Positions 22,089-33,929 of a stretch of DNA of 64,000 nucleotides are shown one piece after another. The DNA is from Monosiga brevicollis MX1. Taxonomy: Eukaryota; Opisthokonta; Choanoflagellata; Craspedida; Salpingoecidae. The DNA is taken from the NCBI RefSeq assembly GCF_000002865.3, contig NW_001865072.1, positions 334,655 through 398,654 of the forward strand, read 5' to 3'. Every line of letters begins with the position of its first letter. Position 1 is the stretch's first letter. The notes below the pieces were generated by a model. It did no database searches and was not told the DNA's origin. It saw only the letters and a program-made list of their open reading frames with translations. Position numbers and translations under genes: made by a program.

Positions 22089-23422
22089 TCACTCGTCATC
22101 GTCTTCACCGTCCATGGCCACGACGAGTGCATCTGCATAGCCGTATCGATGGGCCAGTTCGCGCGCCGCCTGGGCCCAGAACGGGTCAGCACGACGCAGC
22201 TGACCCCAGGTGACGTTGGCGTGAAAGCGCTGATCACGGCGGGCAGCATGATGTTCCTGCTCACACTTGGAACCCGGCAGAGACAGTCGATGGCAGAGCT
22301 CAGCGACGGGCGTATCCTCCATGCGAAAGCGCCAGTCTGCATGTAGCTCCACCCATCGGTTCCAGGTGACCCAGTGTATCAAGGCCTTGCGCAAGGGATG
22401 CATGCTTGCCAGGCCAGGCACCGCCGGTGTGTGTTTAGCCTGTACAAGAGGCCAGCACAAGCGGAGTTTGAGTGTCTTGCACCTGAGACGCATGGATGGC
22501 TACGAGCACCCAGAGTTCGTGGGCACAAACACTTGTCAAGGACAAAGCAAGCACCGAGGCAACCTACGATAAATTTCCAACTCATGCCTTCGTACGTCGT
22601 GAGGGAAGCAATGACCCGTAGCGGATGCCGGACTTGGTGAAAGACCTGCCCGAAACGGCGGTCCTTTAGGCGATAATTGGCGTTTTCCCAGGGGTAAAAC
22701 CGATCTGGATCCTGCACGGCATAGATCCAGCTCACGGAGCCATCGCGGCACGCTGCTTCATGACACACATTTATTCCCATGTGTCGAAGGGATGACTCGG
22801 TGTGGTGGGTGCCGGAGCGACCAACCCCCGTGATCAGCACCGGGAGTTGGCCCTGGCCCGTGCCACATTCCCGCGTGACCTTGTTGTGAAAAGAGCAAGC
22901 TAGGGGCACGGCCGCACCGAGGGGGCCTGCACGCGCATGCGCGGCATCAAACTCGTCCAGTGTCACGTTTGGCGGGGTGGCAAGTGCAGCATCGTGGCGC
23001 TCAGCCAGTAAGCGCTTTTGCTGTTCCTCCCAAAGCTCATGCATTGTCTTCTTGCGGGTAGGCTTGGCCTCATTGGGCTGACTAGGCACAGGCTCAGCGC
23101 GCCGCGGAGTCGCTAGGGGGTGACTCTGACCAAGTCGCGGAGACGATGTCTCATTCCACACCCTCAGCTGTTGATGCTGCGGGTGCTGTTGCGACAGTCG
23201 CGGGGTGGGCGGGTGATGGAAGGCCCCCAGGCGTGCAACCACAACATGCTGGCGTTGGCTCACCAATCCAATTTCTACCACGCCAATGACCAAGGTCAAG
23301 GCTGCCAAGGCCAGCAGCCCTTGTGGCAGCACACTGCGGAGCCCGCGCAGGCCCATGACCATGTGTGTGCACCCTCGCCAGGAGCTGGAGGGAGCAGCAC
23401 CGAAACGCCACGACTTGCCCAC
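22089..23422 (-). CDS. Type II membrane sulfotransferase-like protein
   Basis: Two exons, 22568-23422 and 22089-22439, join in phase 0 to give 401 residues. Residues 31-54 (VLPQGLLALAALTLVIGVVEIGLV region) are a single membrane anchor after a short basic tail, so the protein should be type II with a lumenal (Golgi) catalytic part. Residues 199-205, GVGRSGT, match the 5'-phosphosulfate loop of PAPS sulfotransferases, and QVRHPLRVIAS (263-273) matches the 3'-phosphate binding Arg/Ser site. The second exon carries a Trp-rich segment (HWVTWNRWVE) and ends in an acidic tail. Family-level function would be sulfation of a glycan or protein; the acceptor is unknown. A kinase or GTPase P-loop is unlikely, because the RHP...S element fits only sulfotransferases. 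Confidence 0.8.
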
Positions 23423-24189
23423 TCCCCCCGCTCACTAGTGCCGCCGTCCAACGTGCCGACCGTGCACAAGCTCGACGCTGTCCGCAACTGCCGCAACTGC
23501 CGCCACGATCAACGCCGACCATCGTTGCATGCAGGCAAGAAAGCGTAAGGTTTTGGTTATTGTCACTGGGTTCGCGTTTGATTTTCTCTGCCGACCAGGT
23601 TAAGACCGAGACTGTAGCTGGGTTCAATAGTAGAGTATAATATCACACTTATTGCAGATGTGATAAGACTTTCTGTGTAAGTTTATGAAGATATATTTAA
23701 CTTTAACGTCGCCCGTGGCGTTGCTGATGTTGCATGAATTTGGCGGCGGACGTGTGTTGGTCTCGTGCCACTGCCGCTCCCCCGTCGTCCCGGTCCTGGC
23801 CCTGGCCCCCCGTCCCAGTCTCAATAGCACGGTCTTGAACAAACAAGACCTCAGCCAGGACCTCCACCTGTGCTAGGTACGACTGGAAGGCACCTGAATT
23901 GCCAGTGTTGTTTTGAATTGGGCCCAACATGTGCTGCATGGGAACCGTGTTGATGTTGACTTCTCGTCACTGAACCAGGGAACACGAGAGAGAGAGAGAG
24001 AGAGAGAGAGGACCGAGAGAGCTTGGGCGCGTGGCTCCCGTGCCCCCGTGCCGCGAGGGCAGCCCCTTTGTCGCCCAGGTGCCTGACCTTCACGGTGTGC
24101 TTTCCTTGGATGTGTGTGCCAACGAATTCTGGCCCAGGCATCGCGATAGTTATTAGACCCGGACTTCTGCCCGCCAGTCCTGTTGCACC
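23423..24189. other. Divergent region, sulfotransferase / coiled-coil gene, with (GA)n
   Basis: No exon recognised. The (GA)n tract at 23986-24010 lies between the start codons at 23422 and 24190. An AT-rich patch covers roughly 23630-23720. Confidence 0.65.
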
Positions 24190-27100
24190 ATGGCCGCCCA
24201 TGCCGCCAGCGGTGACGGAAGTCCGCCACGCAGCGAGGGACGAGAGGTGTGTTTCGACTGCCCCAGTGCCTTGAGTGCTGGCGAGGTCTTTTGTGCTGAC
24301 TTGGCAATGCATCGTCGTGGCTCAGACCACCATTGCCCTCACGTTTTGTGTCATTGTGCCCCGTTTGTAGCGTCGAATTCACAATCAGAGGGCTGCGACG
24401 TCGCGACTTCGTCTGCTCAAGTCACTGGCCGATGCCAATGCTGAGGTGCACACCCATGCCTTGTCTTCCCGCCTTGTCCCGTGTTCTCTTGCAACAGCGC
24501 TGTGCCTCCGCTTTGACACTTTCTAGTTCTCATGACTGGCTCGTCTTCATGAAATGTGGACTACACCTTCAGTTGGCTCCGGGTAGCATATCGCCACCCG
24601 CTCGACGGGCTTCGCACATGGACCCCATCTCAGATACTCCTAGCGAGGGACGAAAACGCTCAACCTCGGCCATCAGCTCCTGGTCCACGTCGAGTCGACG
24701 TGGCCATGGGGGTGCCGATGTGGAAACGGTTGTGCGCCAAGAGTCACAGATCCAGGCACTGCGCGCTGAAACCCATGCCTTGCGCATGCAACTTGAGGCC
24801 GTTCAGCACGATGCAATGGCCGCTCGATCTGCCAAGGATCAGTTGCAGGCCGAGCACGTTGCGACGCAAGCCATTGTAACAAAGCAGTTGGAACGCATCA
24901 ACCAGCTGGAGCAAGACAGCGTTGCTGCACAGAAGGAGTTGCAGCATCACCGCGCCGCTCGCCCGGGCTTGTTTCATCGCACGGTACGCAGGCACCAGTG
25001 CCCGAAAGCCCTTGGTCTTTCGTCTCTTCAGTTGCGACCAGAGTGCTGAGTTTTTTTTGTTTTTTTTTCTTGGACTGGACTGGCCTTGTCATTTGTTTTG
25101 CTGGAGCTGCTCTGTAGTAGTCCTCATCCCATGACCTTTTTTTTTTTTGCTGCGAATAATTGGTGATAGAAAAAGGGCGACGACGATTTGCTTGCAGTTT
25201 TGCAAGAACGGACGCATGAGCTCCAGGCGCTTCGTGCCGATAACGATCGCCTCGTCCAGAACCAACACATGTACCAAGAGCAGGTCAGTCACCCGCTTAA
25301 TGGCGCGTGAGTGGTTCTAGCACCTTTATCCAGCTGACCAATCCCCTCCCTCTCTCGGCCCACAGCTCAAGGCGGTGGAGGGCATCTTCATCCAAGCCAT
25401 GGCGGCGTCTGGCGTCAAAGATCTGCTTCGTGGCGATGATGGCATCGAGTGCATGCAGCAACTCGTGAACGAGTTTCATCTGCAAAAGGAAGAGAACCAA
25501 AGCCTACAAGAGCTGCTAGCTGAAAGCCGGTCGCAAATTCTCGGCTCGCAGGCCCAGTGCGTCAAGCTACAGGACATGCTGGTGGGTGCTCTGATTACTA
25601 TCGGTTCTCTGGACACTGCCAACTCGTGCTCGCCAGACATGCTATGCCACCGATTCTGACACGCGCCATATGCACCGTTCCTGGGCTGGGAGTGTAGAAT
25701 CAAATTGAAACCACGTCCTTGGATGTGGAAACAGAGAACAGGGATCTACAGGCTGAGCTACGCACTCTTCGCAGCGAGCTGCGCGATTGCCATGGGCAGC
25801 TGGAGCAGCTGGATAGCTATGCCGAAGAAGTCAATCACCTGCAGTCAGAGCTCAAGGCCGCTCGGCAAGAAATCACCGCGGCCCGTACCTCTCGAGCCAA
25901 CCGACTTTATGAGCAGACCAGTAGTGGCACTGTGCGTATCTCGCGGCGCAGCTCGATGCTAGAGGGCAGTGCCTTGAAGAGTAGCCGTCGGGACGAGATT
26001 GCCGAGCTGGATGACATGATTGAAGCACAGAACGAGCGCATCGAGGAGATGACAAAGGAGCTGGATCAACAAGCAGATGATTTTGAATCGGAGCGGACCT
26101 TCTTGCTCAACGAAGCACAGCGGCATTTGAACAGCAGCCACGCGCTTGAAGCCGCACTGACTCGCACCCGGGAGCAGTATGCCGCTGAAACAGAAATGCT
26201 GCGGATGCAAGTTGAAGACCTCAATACGCAACTTCAAGAGCGAGACAGCGAGCTGGAGTCACTGCGCAGCGCCTCAGAGCAAAATATGCTCGAGCTATCG
26301 ACAACCATCACGGCCCTGCAGTCTGTCTTCGACGAGGACGACGAGGCCGCTCGCCGCGTTGCCAAGGATAACAAGGCGGTGGCTCATGTCATGGAGTCGA
26401 TGGACAATTGGAAGGCCGCTCGCAATCAACAGTTGCGCGACGCGCGAACCGAGCTAGCCGAGGTGAACGAGCAGCTCAATCAGACCTCCGACGCGCTAGC
26501 TCAGGCCGCCCCTGTACTGTCGCTGCCAATGCCTCCTGCGTCGGGCATGGGCACAAGTGACAAGAAAGACCAAATGACGGCTAGTGAGCAAGCGCCCAAG
26601 CAAAGTCTTGACAAGTCTGAGTCACGTCGTAAAGGCGGTAAACGCAACAAAAACGCGCACGGTCGTTCCAATGCGCCGGTGGAGGCCAAACCCACCAGCA
26701 CAGAGACATCTCGCCCAGCCAATGGTGGTGCGTCGCCACGACAGGCGTCCGAGAACTTGGGTTGGGCGGGGCCCCACGCTCCCTCTGTAATGCTCAAGCT
26801 GCAGGAGGATCAGGCAGAATGCATTCTTGAGGCGTCGCGCCAACTCCACCGCACACGACGCGAGCTTGAGCAAGCGCGGCGCCAGCTCGCCTCAGTCCGT
26901 GCCGCACGCAACGTGGAGCTGCAACGGCAGGGTCTCAAGGCCGACGATGTTGTCGGTGCAAATGCAGCTACAGCTGCGTCACCAGCGCACCGACGTGAGG
27001 CGCCTCAGAATGATCAGGCTGATCACGCGGCGGCGGAGGAACTTGCATCCTCATCCCCCAAGAGCGGCTCGAGGGCCTCCGCAGCGTCTGTGGCGCGCTT

Positions 27101-27635
27101 GGAACGACGTGTTCAGGCATTGCAATTAGACGTGGAGCATTGTGAACAAGAGAATCGCGAACTTCACGACCAAGTTGAGGTGGCTGACCGGCGTCGCTTG
27201 GAGCTGGTGCGTGAGCTGGCGCGCCGGCAGGATCGGCAACTAGGTGATCACGTTCGAGGCTTTGTTCAACACGCCGAGATTTTGGGTCTACCTGCCTTGC
27301 CGGGGGCAGGTGATGAGACTCAAGCCATCCATACTTTGGCGTACATGTTTGGTAGCCTCTTGGGGCGGCCAAGCATGGTCACAGCCCGGTCGCAGCTGGC
27401 AGCCGTCAGTCCGTATCTGGGCCTAGCGGTCATAGTTGCGATGGTTGTTGGTCTACACTTACTCTTGTGGCGGTGGGGAGGCCATGCTTGGGCCGTGGCG
27501 GGATGTACGTTGACAGCTGGTATAGGAGCCTTGTTGCACGCGTTGTTGCGCGTGGCACCACCAACGCGCACGGTGATTGCCGGCGGGTATGTAGATGGTG
27601 TGGGCACGTTGAGGTCGGCCAGTCTGCCGACGTGA
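24190..27635 (+). CDS. Long coiled-coil protein with two C-terminal membrane segments
   Basis: Not recognised as a named gene. Exons 24190-24246, 24371-24445, about 24573-24983, ~25171-25283, ~25367-25579 and ~25699-27635 join in consistent phase. After a Ser-rich N-terminus, nearly all of the protein is heptad-type helix (for example QESQIQALRAETHALRMQL and LQAELRTLRSEL), broken by a Pro/Ser/Lys-rich linker around 26500-26760. Near the C-terminus two hydrophobic stretches (YLGLAVIVAMVVGLHLLLW and WAVAGCTLTAGIGALLHALL) look like a membrane hairpin. The architecture resembles tail-anchored golgins or other organelle tethers, but no family signature was found. A weak donor at 27628 (phase 2) could splice to 27699, joining it to the next block; the stop at 27633-27635 would then be intronic. 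Confidence 0.7.
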
Positions 27636-27698
27636 AAAATCTGCACTGTTTTGGAGGTCTATAGCACGTGTCTCACCTGTTCTATGGCCTTTTTAGTT

Positions 27699-29083
27699 GG
27701 CTGCTCCGAGATGCCGAGGAGGATTTGGCGGTCGCCAAGCGCACCGGCGCCATGCACGCTGCACTAGAGTGCGTTACCCATTATCCTCAAGCCCAGCTTC
27801 TAATTCGAGCATGCACATCAAATCTCACAATTGCTCCTGTGGCACATGTGGTTGGCATACGTGTTAGGGCTGGGCGGCTGGGTCAGCCCGAGAGAGTTGT
27901 TTCCACCCTGGCCGTGGAGCCCCGGGAGCAGGTTGATCACCGAGGCTCCTGGGAGGCTAGTTTGCGCCGACACCTTGTGTCCCGCCTCGACAAGCTGCAG
28001 CAAGAGGGCAGGCCTTGCCTGGAAGTGCGTCGCGTCGGCAACAAGGGCCCGGCAGCTTTGCTAACACTCGTTCCCTCCGAGGAGAAGCATACGAGGGCAC
28101 CAGCTGCCGTGGCTGTGTTGCTGGGTTTGCTGGCCAGCCATGGCCGCGCCCCGGCCACGGATCAGTCAGCCGCGAGCGGCGCCACGATGCTTCGTTGGGG
28201 CGTGGAAGCGAGTGGGCGCACGCTGCTCCGGCATCTAGGACAGCAATTGGCTGGGCGTGCTTGGCGTGCTCGCTGGCGGCCATTTGCTGCTGAAAAAAGC
28301 CCTGATCTACTCCGTAACTACCGCATGTACGGTCACGAGTTTGTCGTGGCCCAAACAGAGGCCATGGGCGCTTGGTCGGCCACTGCCAAAAGCCTTCACA
28401 AGGCCTTTTTCAAGGTCGCGCCTGGTGCTGCGGTCCTGGCGCTGAAGGTGACGCTTTCGCGAGCAAGCCTTGAAGGCCGAACCGTGTCATTCCCTTTGTT
28501 TTGGCGTCGTGATGAGGCACCCGAGACGGCTGTGGACCAGCTGCGGTATTGGGTGCATCTCGTGCAGCGCTACCCCAGTGCTTGCGGTCAGTTCTGCGGA
28601 GCTCGAATTTCCGTAGGGTAGTGTATTAGCCTGCTCTCACGTTGATGGCTGTGCCTCCACCACCCCTTAGATTTGTTGTGGCGTGTGTGTGCACGCCTTG
28701 TACCCTGCCCCGACCTCCACCTAGTTCTAGCCGAGCCACAGCCTCAGCCAGCACCAGGGGCCGAGCAGTTTGGCGTTGTGTTTGCGGACACTAGCGTACG
28801 TATCGTGACGACAGGGCGTTTTTTGAGGCATGTTTGCCGTCCGCATATCGATACTCACTCGGCTCTTGTTTTGTGTTGTGTTGTCGATTTTGTTTTTCTT
28901 CTTTTGATTTGCTTTCGGGCACAGGCTGCCGTTTCGGTGCTTGTGGTGGCGTTTGGAAATCATGTTAGCTTGTCGGTGGGAGGCTCTCGAGAGCAGGACC
29001 AAACTTTGGCCGATATGATCCACACGCTGCGCTCGGACTTTGATCCATCAACGGCCCCACGAGCCAACACGCGCGCGCAATGA
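27699..29083 (+). CDS. Unrecognised coding block, possibly 3' exons of the coiled-coil gene
   Basis: An open frame runs from an acceptor-like site (cctttttag, ending at 27698) through 28620, starting WLLRDAEEDLAVAKRTGAMH. It then continues in shorter exons near 28675-28795 (LAEPQPQPAPGAEQFG) and 28924-29083 (VLVVAFGNHVSLSVGG, stop TGA 29081-29083). The first in-frame ATG is at about 27752 and there is no clear promoter gap (64 bp) after the preceding stop. If the upstream donor at 27628 is used, the junction ACT-TGG keeps frame, so these may be C-terminal exons of the preceding membrane protein. The sequence is Arg/Ala/Leu-rich with mixed helices and no motif I know. It is convergent with the sulfurtransferase (124 bp). 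Confidence 0.5.
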
Positions 29084-29206
29084 CCGCTACAGCGCATTCG
29101 AGCAAACCAACAGGCATGCTGAATCTATGAGTCAAATTTGTTGTTTGAAGGTCGATCATCAACTGTGTTGTGTCCTCTGAAAAGGAGGACGGTTTGTGTG
29201 GTAGCT

Positions 29207-30900
29207 TTACTTGGCATCAGTGGCAATGGGGCATTGCTCTCGTGGCGAACTAGCCCATTCAGTCCACGCGCCATCATACACGGGGATTTCTGCGAGAAGC
29301 AGGGACGTAATTTCACGTGAGAACCGGGATCGATTCTGCTGGGTTAATCATGCCAAGCCGTCGCAGTCGTTGGCTCGGAGCCAGGCAATCGTGGGCAAGA
29401 TGGGGCAAGGCAGGCGCACCAGTGCCGTCGACGAGGTAGCGGCCAAAGGCGAGCATGCAGGCCGTAACTCCAGAGCCGCAGGTGGCGACCAACGGTCGGT
29501 CAAGCTGAATACCGGCTTCTTCAAAGAGGGCACGCAGCTCAGCTGGATTCTTCATCTCCTGCAGGATCAGGCAATGAGGGGGAAACATGATTGGCTGAAG
29601 GAGGAGGCCAAGCTAGTACGTACGCCGTCTCGGTTGACGAGCGCGTCAAATGGGAGGCAAGCGCTACCAGGAATGTGGCCCGAAGGAAGGCCCGGGCGGG
29701 GCTCGGGTGCGGTGCCAGCAAATCTGAGCATTTGAATCGCGAATCTCGTTAGTACAATGGAAAGGATGTGTGGCTCGCGCCTGAGACTGAGCTCAAGCTT
29801 AGAGGAAGAAGATGCGGGGGTAGCCGTCAAGGGGGAGGGGGGGAGATAATCCAAGGCGGACGAAAAAACAGACCGGCCGCGTGCGCGAGCATCAAGCACT
29901 TGTTCAGCAGGCTGGTGGACATTGGCTTGCATCTGCGCCAGTGAGCGCACGAGGTCCGGGCGCATCACAACCTCACAGGGCTAGTGACATACGATTGTTA
30001 GGATCGCAAGCGGGAGGTGAGAGAAACGACGGGAGGCTAGCACTTGAGACGTTTGAAGCGGCAATGGCGTTGTCTCCTATCGAGCCAAACAAGCCTGGAA
30101 GCCAATCCGAACCGTCGTGTCCAAGGGTGCGGGGGTGGGCTCGCTGGCCGAGTCTGTGGTGGGCAGTCCGAGGTTGGACCAACGACGCAAACCACCGTTG
30201 AGCACGGAGACTTTGTTGATGCCAAAGCAGCGCAGAGTCCACCATAGGCGTGGCGCAGAGAAGACGCCATAGTCGCTGCAGTCGTAGACGACCACGTGCG
30301 TATCGGCGCCAATGGCCAAGCGGCGCAGCTCTGAGCGGCGGAGATGGAGGATGGAGCGGCGGCAAGGACACCGTGAGTGGAATCGCAAGGAACTAACATT
30401 CAGAGCCAGGCTCGTGGTGCCTGGAATAGGCAAGGCCTGCGACATGGTCCGTACCGTCACTCATTTGCTCGGCTGAGGGGAGCATGTGTGGCAGCTGACT
30501 GGGGGTAGCGACGGCATCAATATCAAAGAACCGGGCCGATGGGATGTGCTTGGCTTCAAATTCACGTGCCGCATCTCGCTGGGCCTGAGGATGAGTCCCC
30601 ATCGATGATTGGCAATGCGGCATAGGTGTCAAAGGTGTCAAAGGTGTCAGAGGCGTGAGTTGCGGCAAGTGGCAAAAGATGAGCGCGCCAGGGCGAGGCC
30701 GCAGATGAGCAAGCTGGCCAGTGAGGCAAGCTGGTGAGGCGCGGCAGTGGGCGAGGCCAACAACAACAACAGCACCCTCAACCTACCGTGGGAAGATGAA
30801 AAGTCGCATCAATGATACGCAGCTTGCTGCTGTTCACGGCCTGCGGCAGCGCACGCTGCAGCCATTCACAGTTGACAATCGCCCTGACGCCGCCGTTCAT
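29207..30900 (-). CDS. MPST: 3-mercaptopyruvate sulfurtransferase (double rhodanese)
   Basis: Transfers sulfur from 3-mercaptopyruvate to thiols or cyanide, part of cysteine catabolism and H2S/persulfide production. Exon 1 (30787-30900, MNGGVRAIVNCEWL...FHLPT) and exon 2 (from 30584, AQRDAAREFEAKHIPSARFFD) are phase-checked. Later exons carry THVVVYDCSDYGVFSAPR, WWTLRCFGINKVSVLNGGL, SGHIPGSACLPFDALVN and the active-site loop VATCGSGVTAC (catalytic Cys codon 29478-29480). The loop CGSGVT is the MPST form; thiosulfate sulfurtransferase has CRKGVT. The C-terminus is VYDGAWTEW, the standard second-domain ending, then a short tail to TAA at 29207. No presequence is evident, so a cytosolic form is likely. 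Confidence 0.92.
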
Positions 30901-33900
30901 CTTGGTCCGGTTCCTCTCTTGACGGTGTTACCTAATCAACAGCTCCCTCTGTTGAATTGACTTGAAATATGCTGTTTTTTGCTGATTTATTAACATGTCT
31001 CGTGTTATTTTATGTAGATCATCTGCGAGTTTGTGTAGTTTTACTTTGACTGTCTTCTCAGAAGAATTATGCTGACAATTATGGGTAATCGTCACTGTAT
31101 TCGCTTACTGAAGATTGGGGGGATCAGGGCAGGCAGCAGACCGGAAGGAAGGGACAGGCGGCAGCAGCAGACAAGGCTGGGAGATGCTCCAAAGGGCAGT
31201 TGGCTGGAGGAATACATGCACCTGGCCAAGCTTGTCTCCAGACCGATCAAGAGACACAAGAACCTTGAAATCTCAATACCACCAAGATAGCAGCGACTAG
31301 GCACAAGGCGGCGAGGGCGGCTCTCCCATCAAGTGCTCCTGTTGATGCTGGCCGAGACGCAGCAATGGCATGCCGCCATGGCTCTCCCATCGTGTTTGCA
31401 AGGCAAAAGGCAAATTTCCGCTGCTTGCGATGCGACTCCGGACGTAACGTGAGCGGGTCTGCACCATGATGTAAACCCTTGCCAGATTCCCAAAGTAAAA
31501 TATGGGAAAGGGCGGGTCATGTTGTGGATGGGGAGGCAGAGAAGCAAAACGGTGACCGCTGGCCTGACCATGGAGGAGCGATGAGCTTGCAACCGACTTG
31601 GTTTGGGTTGGGAACGCTTCAGACAGACTGCAAGGGCAGCGGGAATCAAGAAGACGTTTTCAAAAACAAGTCCCTGTGGCCTCAGAAAGACAGTCCCGCG
31701 GCGTCTCTTCGATAAGTCGTTGAATCCCAGCGCAGCGCATGAGCCTGCCATAGGCAATGCACCAAGCCGCTTAGGTGCACTGTTGCGTGTACTCCTGAGC
31801 ACCTCCCACTGTTTGAGGGACGCCCGCGTACCCAGTGGGAAAACTGATCCCGCCAAATGGTGTGACCCGCCTTGGAACGGACATTCGAACCCCTCATTCC
31901 CTGTCCATGGGACACAGGACTGCATTCCATGGGCACTCGAGCGGCTCGATCCCTACCCACCCATACTTCTCCACACACACGCACACTTCGTCTCCCACTC
32001 GCCATTCCAACGGCATGAGATGCCATTGCGACGTGCTTCTGCCGCGCCCCGCTCAAGGCACCCCTCGTCGCCGCCACCAGAACCCGACAAGACACTTCCC
32101 AAGGCAAACGATCCAGCAGGGAATCTCACCCTCTTTCAGCCTTGGCTACGACCATCTCCGTGCTCGTAGCGCTAACACTGAGCGGATCACGCGCGAAAGG
32201 TGTCATGCATGTAAACATACGACTCATCATGGCATCCGCCGGTTGAGGTTCTTGGCAATTCGGAGTCGCGTTGCCGCTCATGATCGCACTTCATGGGTAT
32301 GCACTCGGTGATGGATTCTGCCGCGCCTTGACAGGGATTGGTGAAAAAGGGGGGTCGTTTCGCACCAGGTGCCGTTAGCTCGCTTTGACAGACGCACAAC
32401 TTGTGTTTCACCCGGCGAGACTTGATCCCAGTGAATCGGCGAGCCTTGATCCCAGTGAATGGACGAGGGGGTGACTTTGTTCTGTCCGCGCAGGACGCAC
32501 TACACCACAACCAAGGACCAGCGCATGTGAAGGAATCAGATGCAACCGCGTCGGACGCTGGATGGGCTTTTTCTGAGCGAAGCGGCTGTGACCCACAAGG
32601 TTTGGCGGGTGAGGGCCGGAGGGTGGCCCATGACTCTTTCCAGCGGACATGTTCATGCCCTGGTGGTCCCTGAACAAAGATGCGAGGTGGGTACGCAAGA
32701 CCCCCCATTGTCGAGGCGGACCAGGTCTCAACTGCGTTAAGGTACTCAGGACAGACACAAGGACGGGGACATGGAGCCATGGCGCAGCGGCCAACGCAGA
32801 AACAGACGGACATTGTTGAACCCCGAGGTCTGTACGCGCTTGCGCCTTCCTCTTCGTCGGATCAAAAGCCAAAACAAAGTTGGGTTGGGGCGGGCTCGTC
32901 TCCGGGAAGCACACCGCATCACCCAGCTCCACTTGTGGGCCATTCCTCCCAAACCGCAGCATAGCAAGACGCGAGAGAGGGAGTGGAGAGCGGGACAAGC
33001 GGCGTCGCTGGCAAGATCCAACAGAGCTCCCCCCCTCCCCTCTTCCCCCTTGGCGATGAGCGCAAGAGGGAATCGCTGGCTCGTATTTTCGCCCGCCCGC
33101 TCTCACCACACACCCACACACCTGCCTGCGACAGAATATCCACGCTTTTGACCCATCGCACCCGGCCTGCAGCCAGCCTCCTCTCCACCTCTGCCTCTGC
33201 TCCCAAAGGACGTCAAGAGTCCTCGCACACGCTCCCAACGGCCGGGGTATGGGGTGTTGATCGTAGTCCCTCGCCTTCCAAACAAGCATCAACCTACCGC
33301 GCAGCCCCTTCCTCCTGCCTCTGTCGACCCAAACTAAGCCTTGACTTGTTGACGGAGAGCACCCAAGCAAGATCCTCTTCTTGCCGCTGCCACGGCTAGC
33401 CAAACCGTGCCATCACATTTTGGTTGAATCCCCCCCTTTGCCGACTTTTTTTTTTTTTTAAAAAATAGCCTCACGTCGTGCCTGGCCGCTGCCAACTGGA
33501 CAGACGCTGTTTCGCCCCGCCCCTCTGCCCCTCTTTCAAGTTGACCCGCAAGGCTTCGCGCCCTTGACTGCGCTGTTGGTTGTTGTTGTTGTTGCGTTTG
33601 TATAGTGCGTGTCCGGGTGCTGGTTTTCTTGTGAAAAGTGCACGGGGCTCGATCGGTTGCTGGCTCGATTGACCACGCAAGGTCCCTTGATTGGGGCTGA
33701 GATGTGCCCATCGACAGATTGGACTTGATTGCTGAGTATTATTATCACCAGCTTGAGTCGTGCAGCTCGTTGAATGCTGGCCAGGAAACACGAAGCACGC
33801 TTGGTTGAGCTTCTGCCCGAATCAACGGCTTCTTGCACCACGCAGGGTCACGGCTGTCGCTTGTCATTGAGCATGGGGCAGGTGACGTGATCCGAGCCAA

Positions 33901-33929
33901 CTTGCCCTTTGACATACCATCGCCGGGTC
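30901..33929. other. Gene-poor 3-kb interval with small direct repeats
   Basis: Open frames exist on both strands but none has a family match, convincing codon pattern or consistent splice chain. The first part (30960-31110) is AT-rich. A 24-bp direct repeat lies at 32415-32462, and a T13/A6 run at 33447-33465. The right-hand 700 bp is pyrimidine-rich and may be promoter or leader of the gene starting at 33930. Confidence 0.5.
32415..32462. repeat. 24-bp direct repeat, two adjacent copies
   Basis: Copies at 32415-32438 and 32439-32462 share the core CTTGATCCCAGTGAAT and differ at two positions. Confidence 0.9.

Noticed and set aside
31329-31925. 198-codon minus-strand open frame
   Set aside because: No family resemblance, no matching splice neighbours, and a competing + strand frame of equal quality.
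32408-33403. 331-codon minus-strand open frame in the gene-poor interval
   Set aside because: Arg/Gly/Ser-rich translation without domain match; overlapping frames of similar length exist on the other strand, as expected for GC-rich non-coding DNA.
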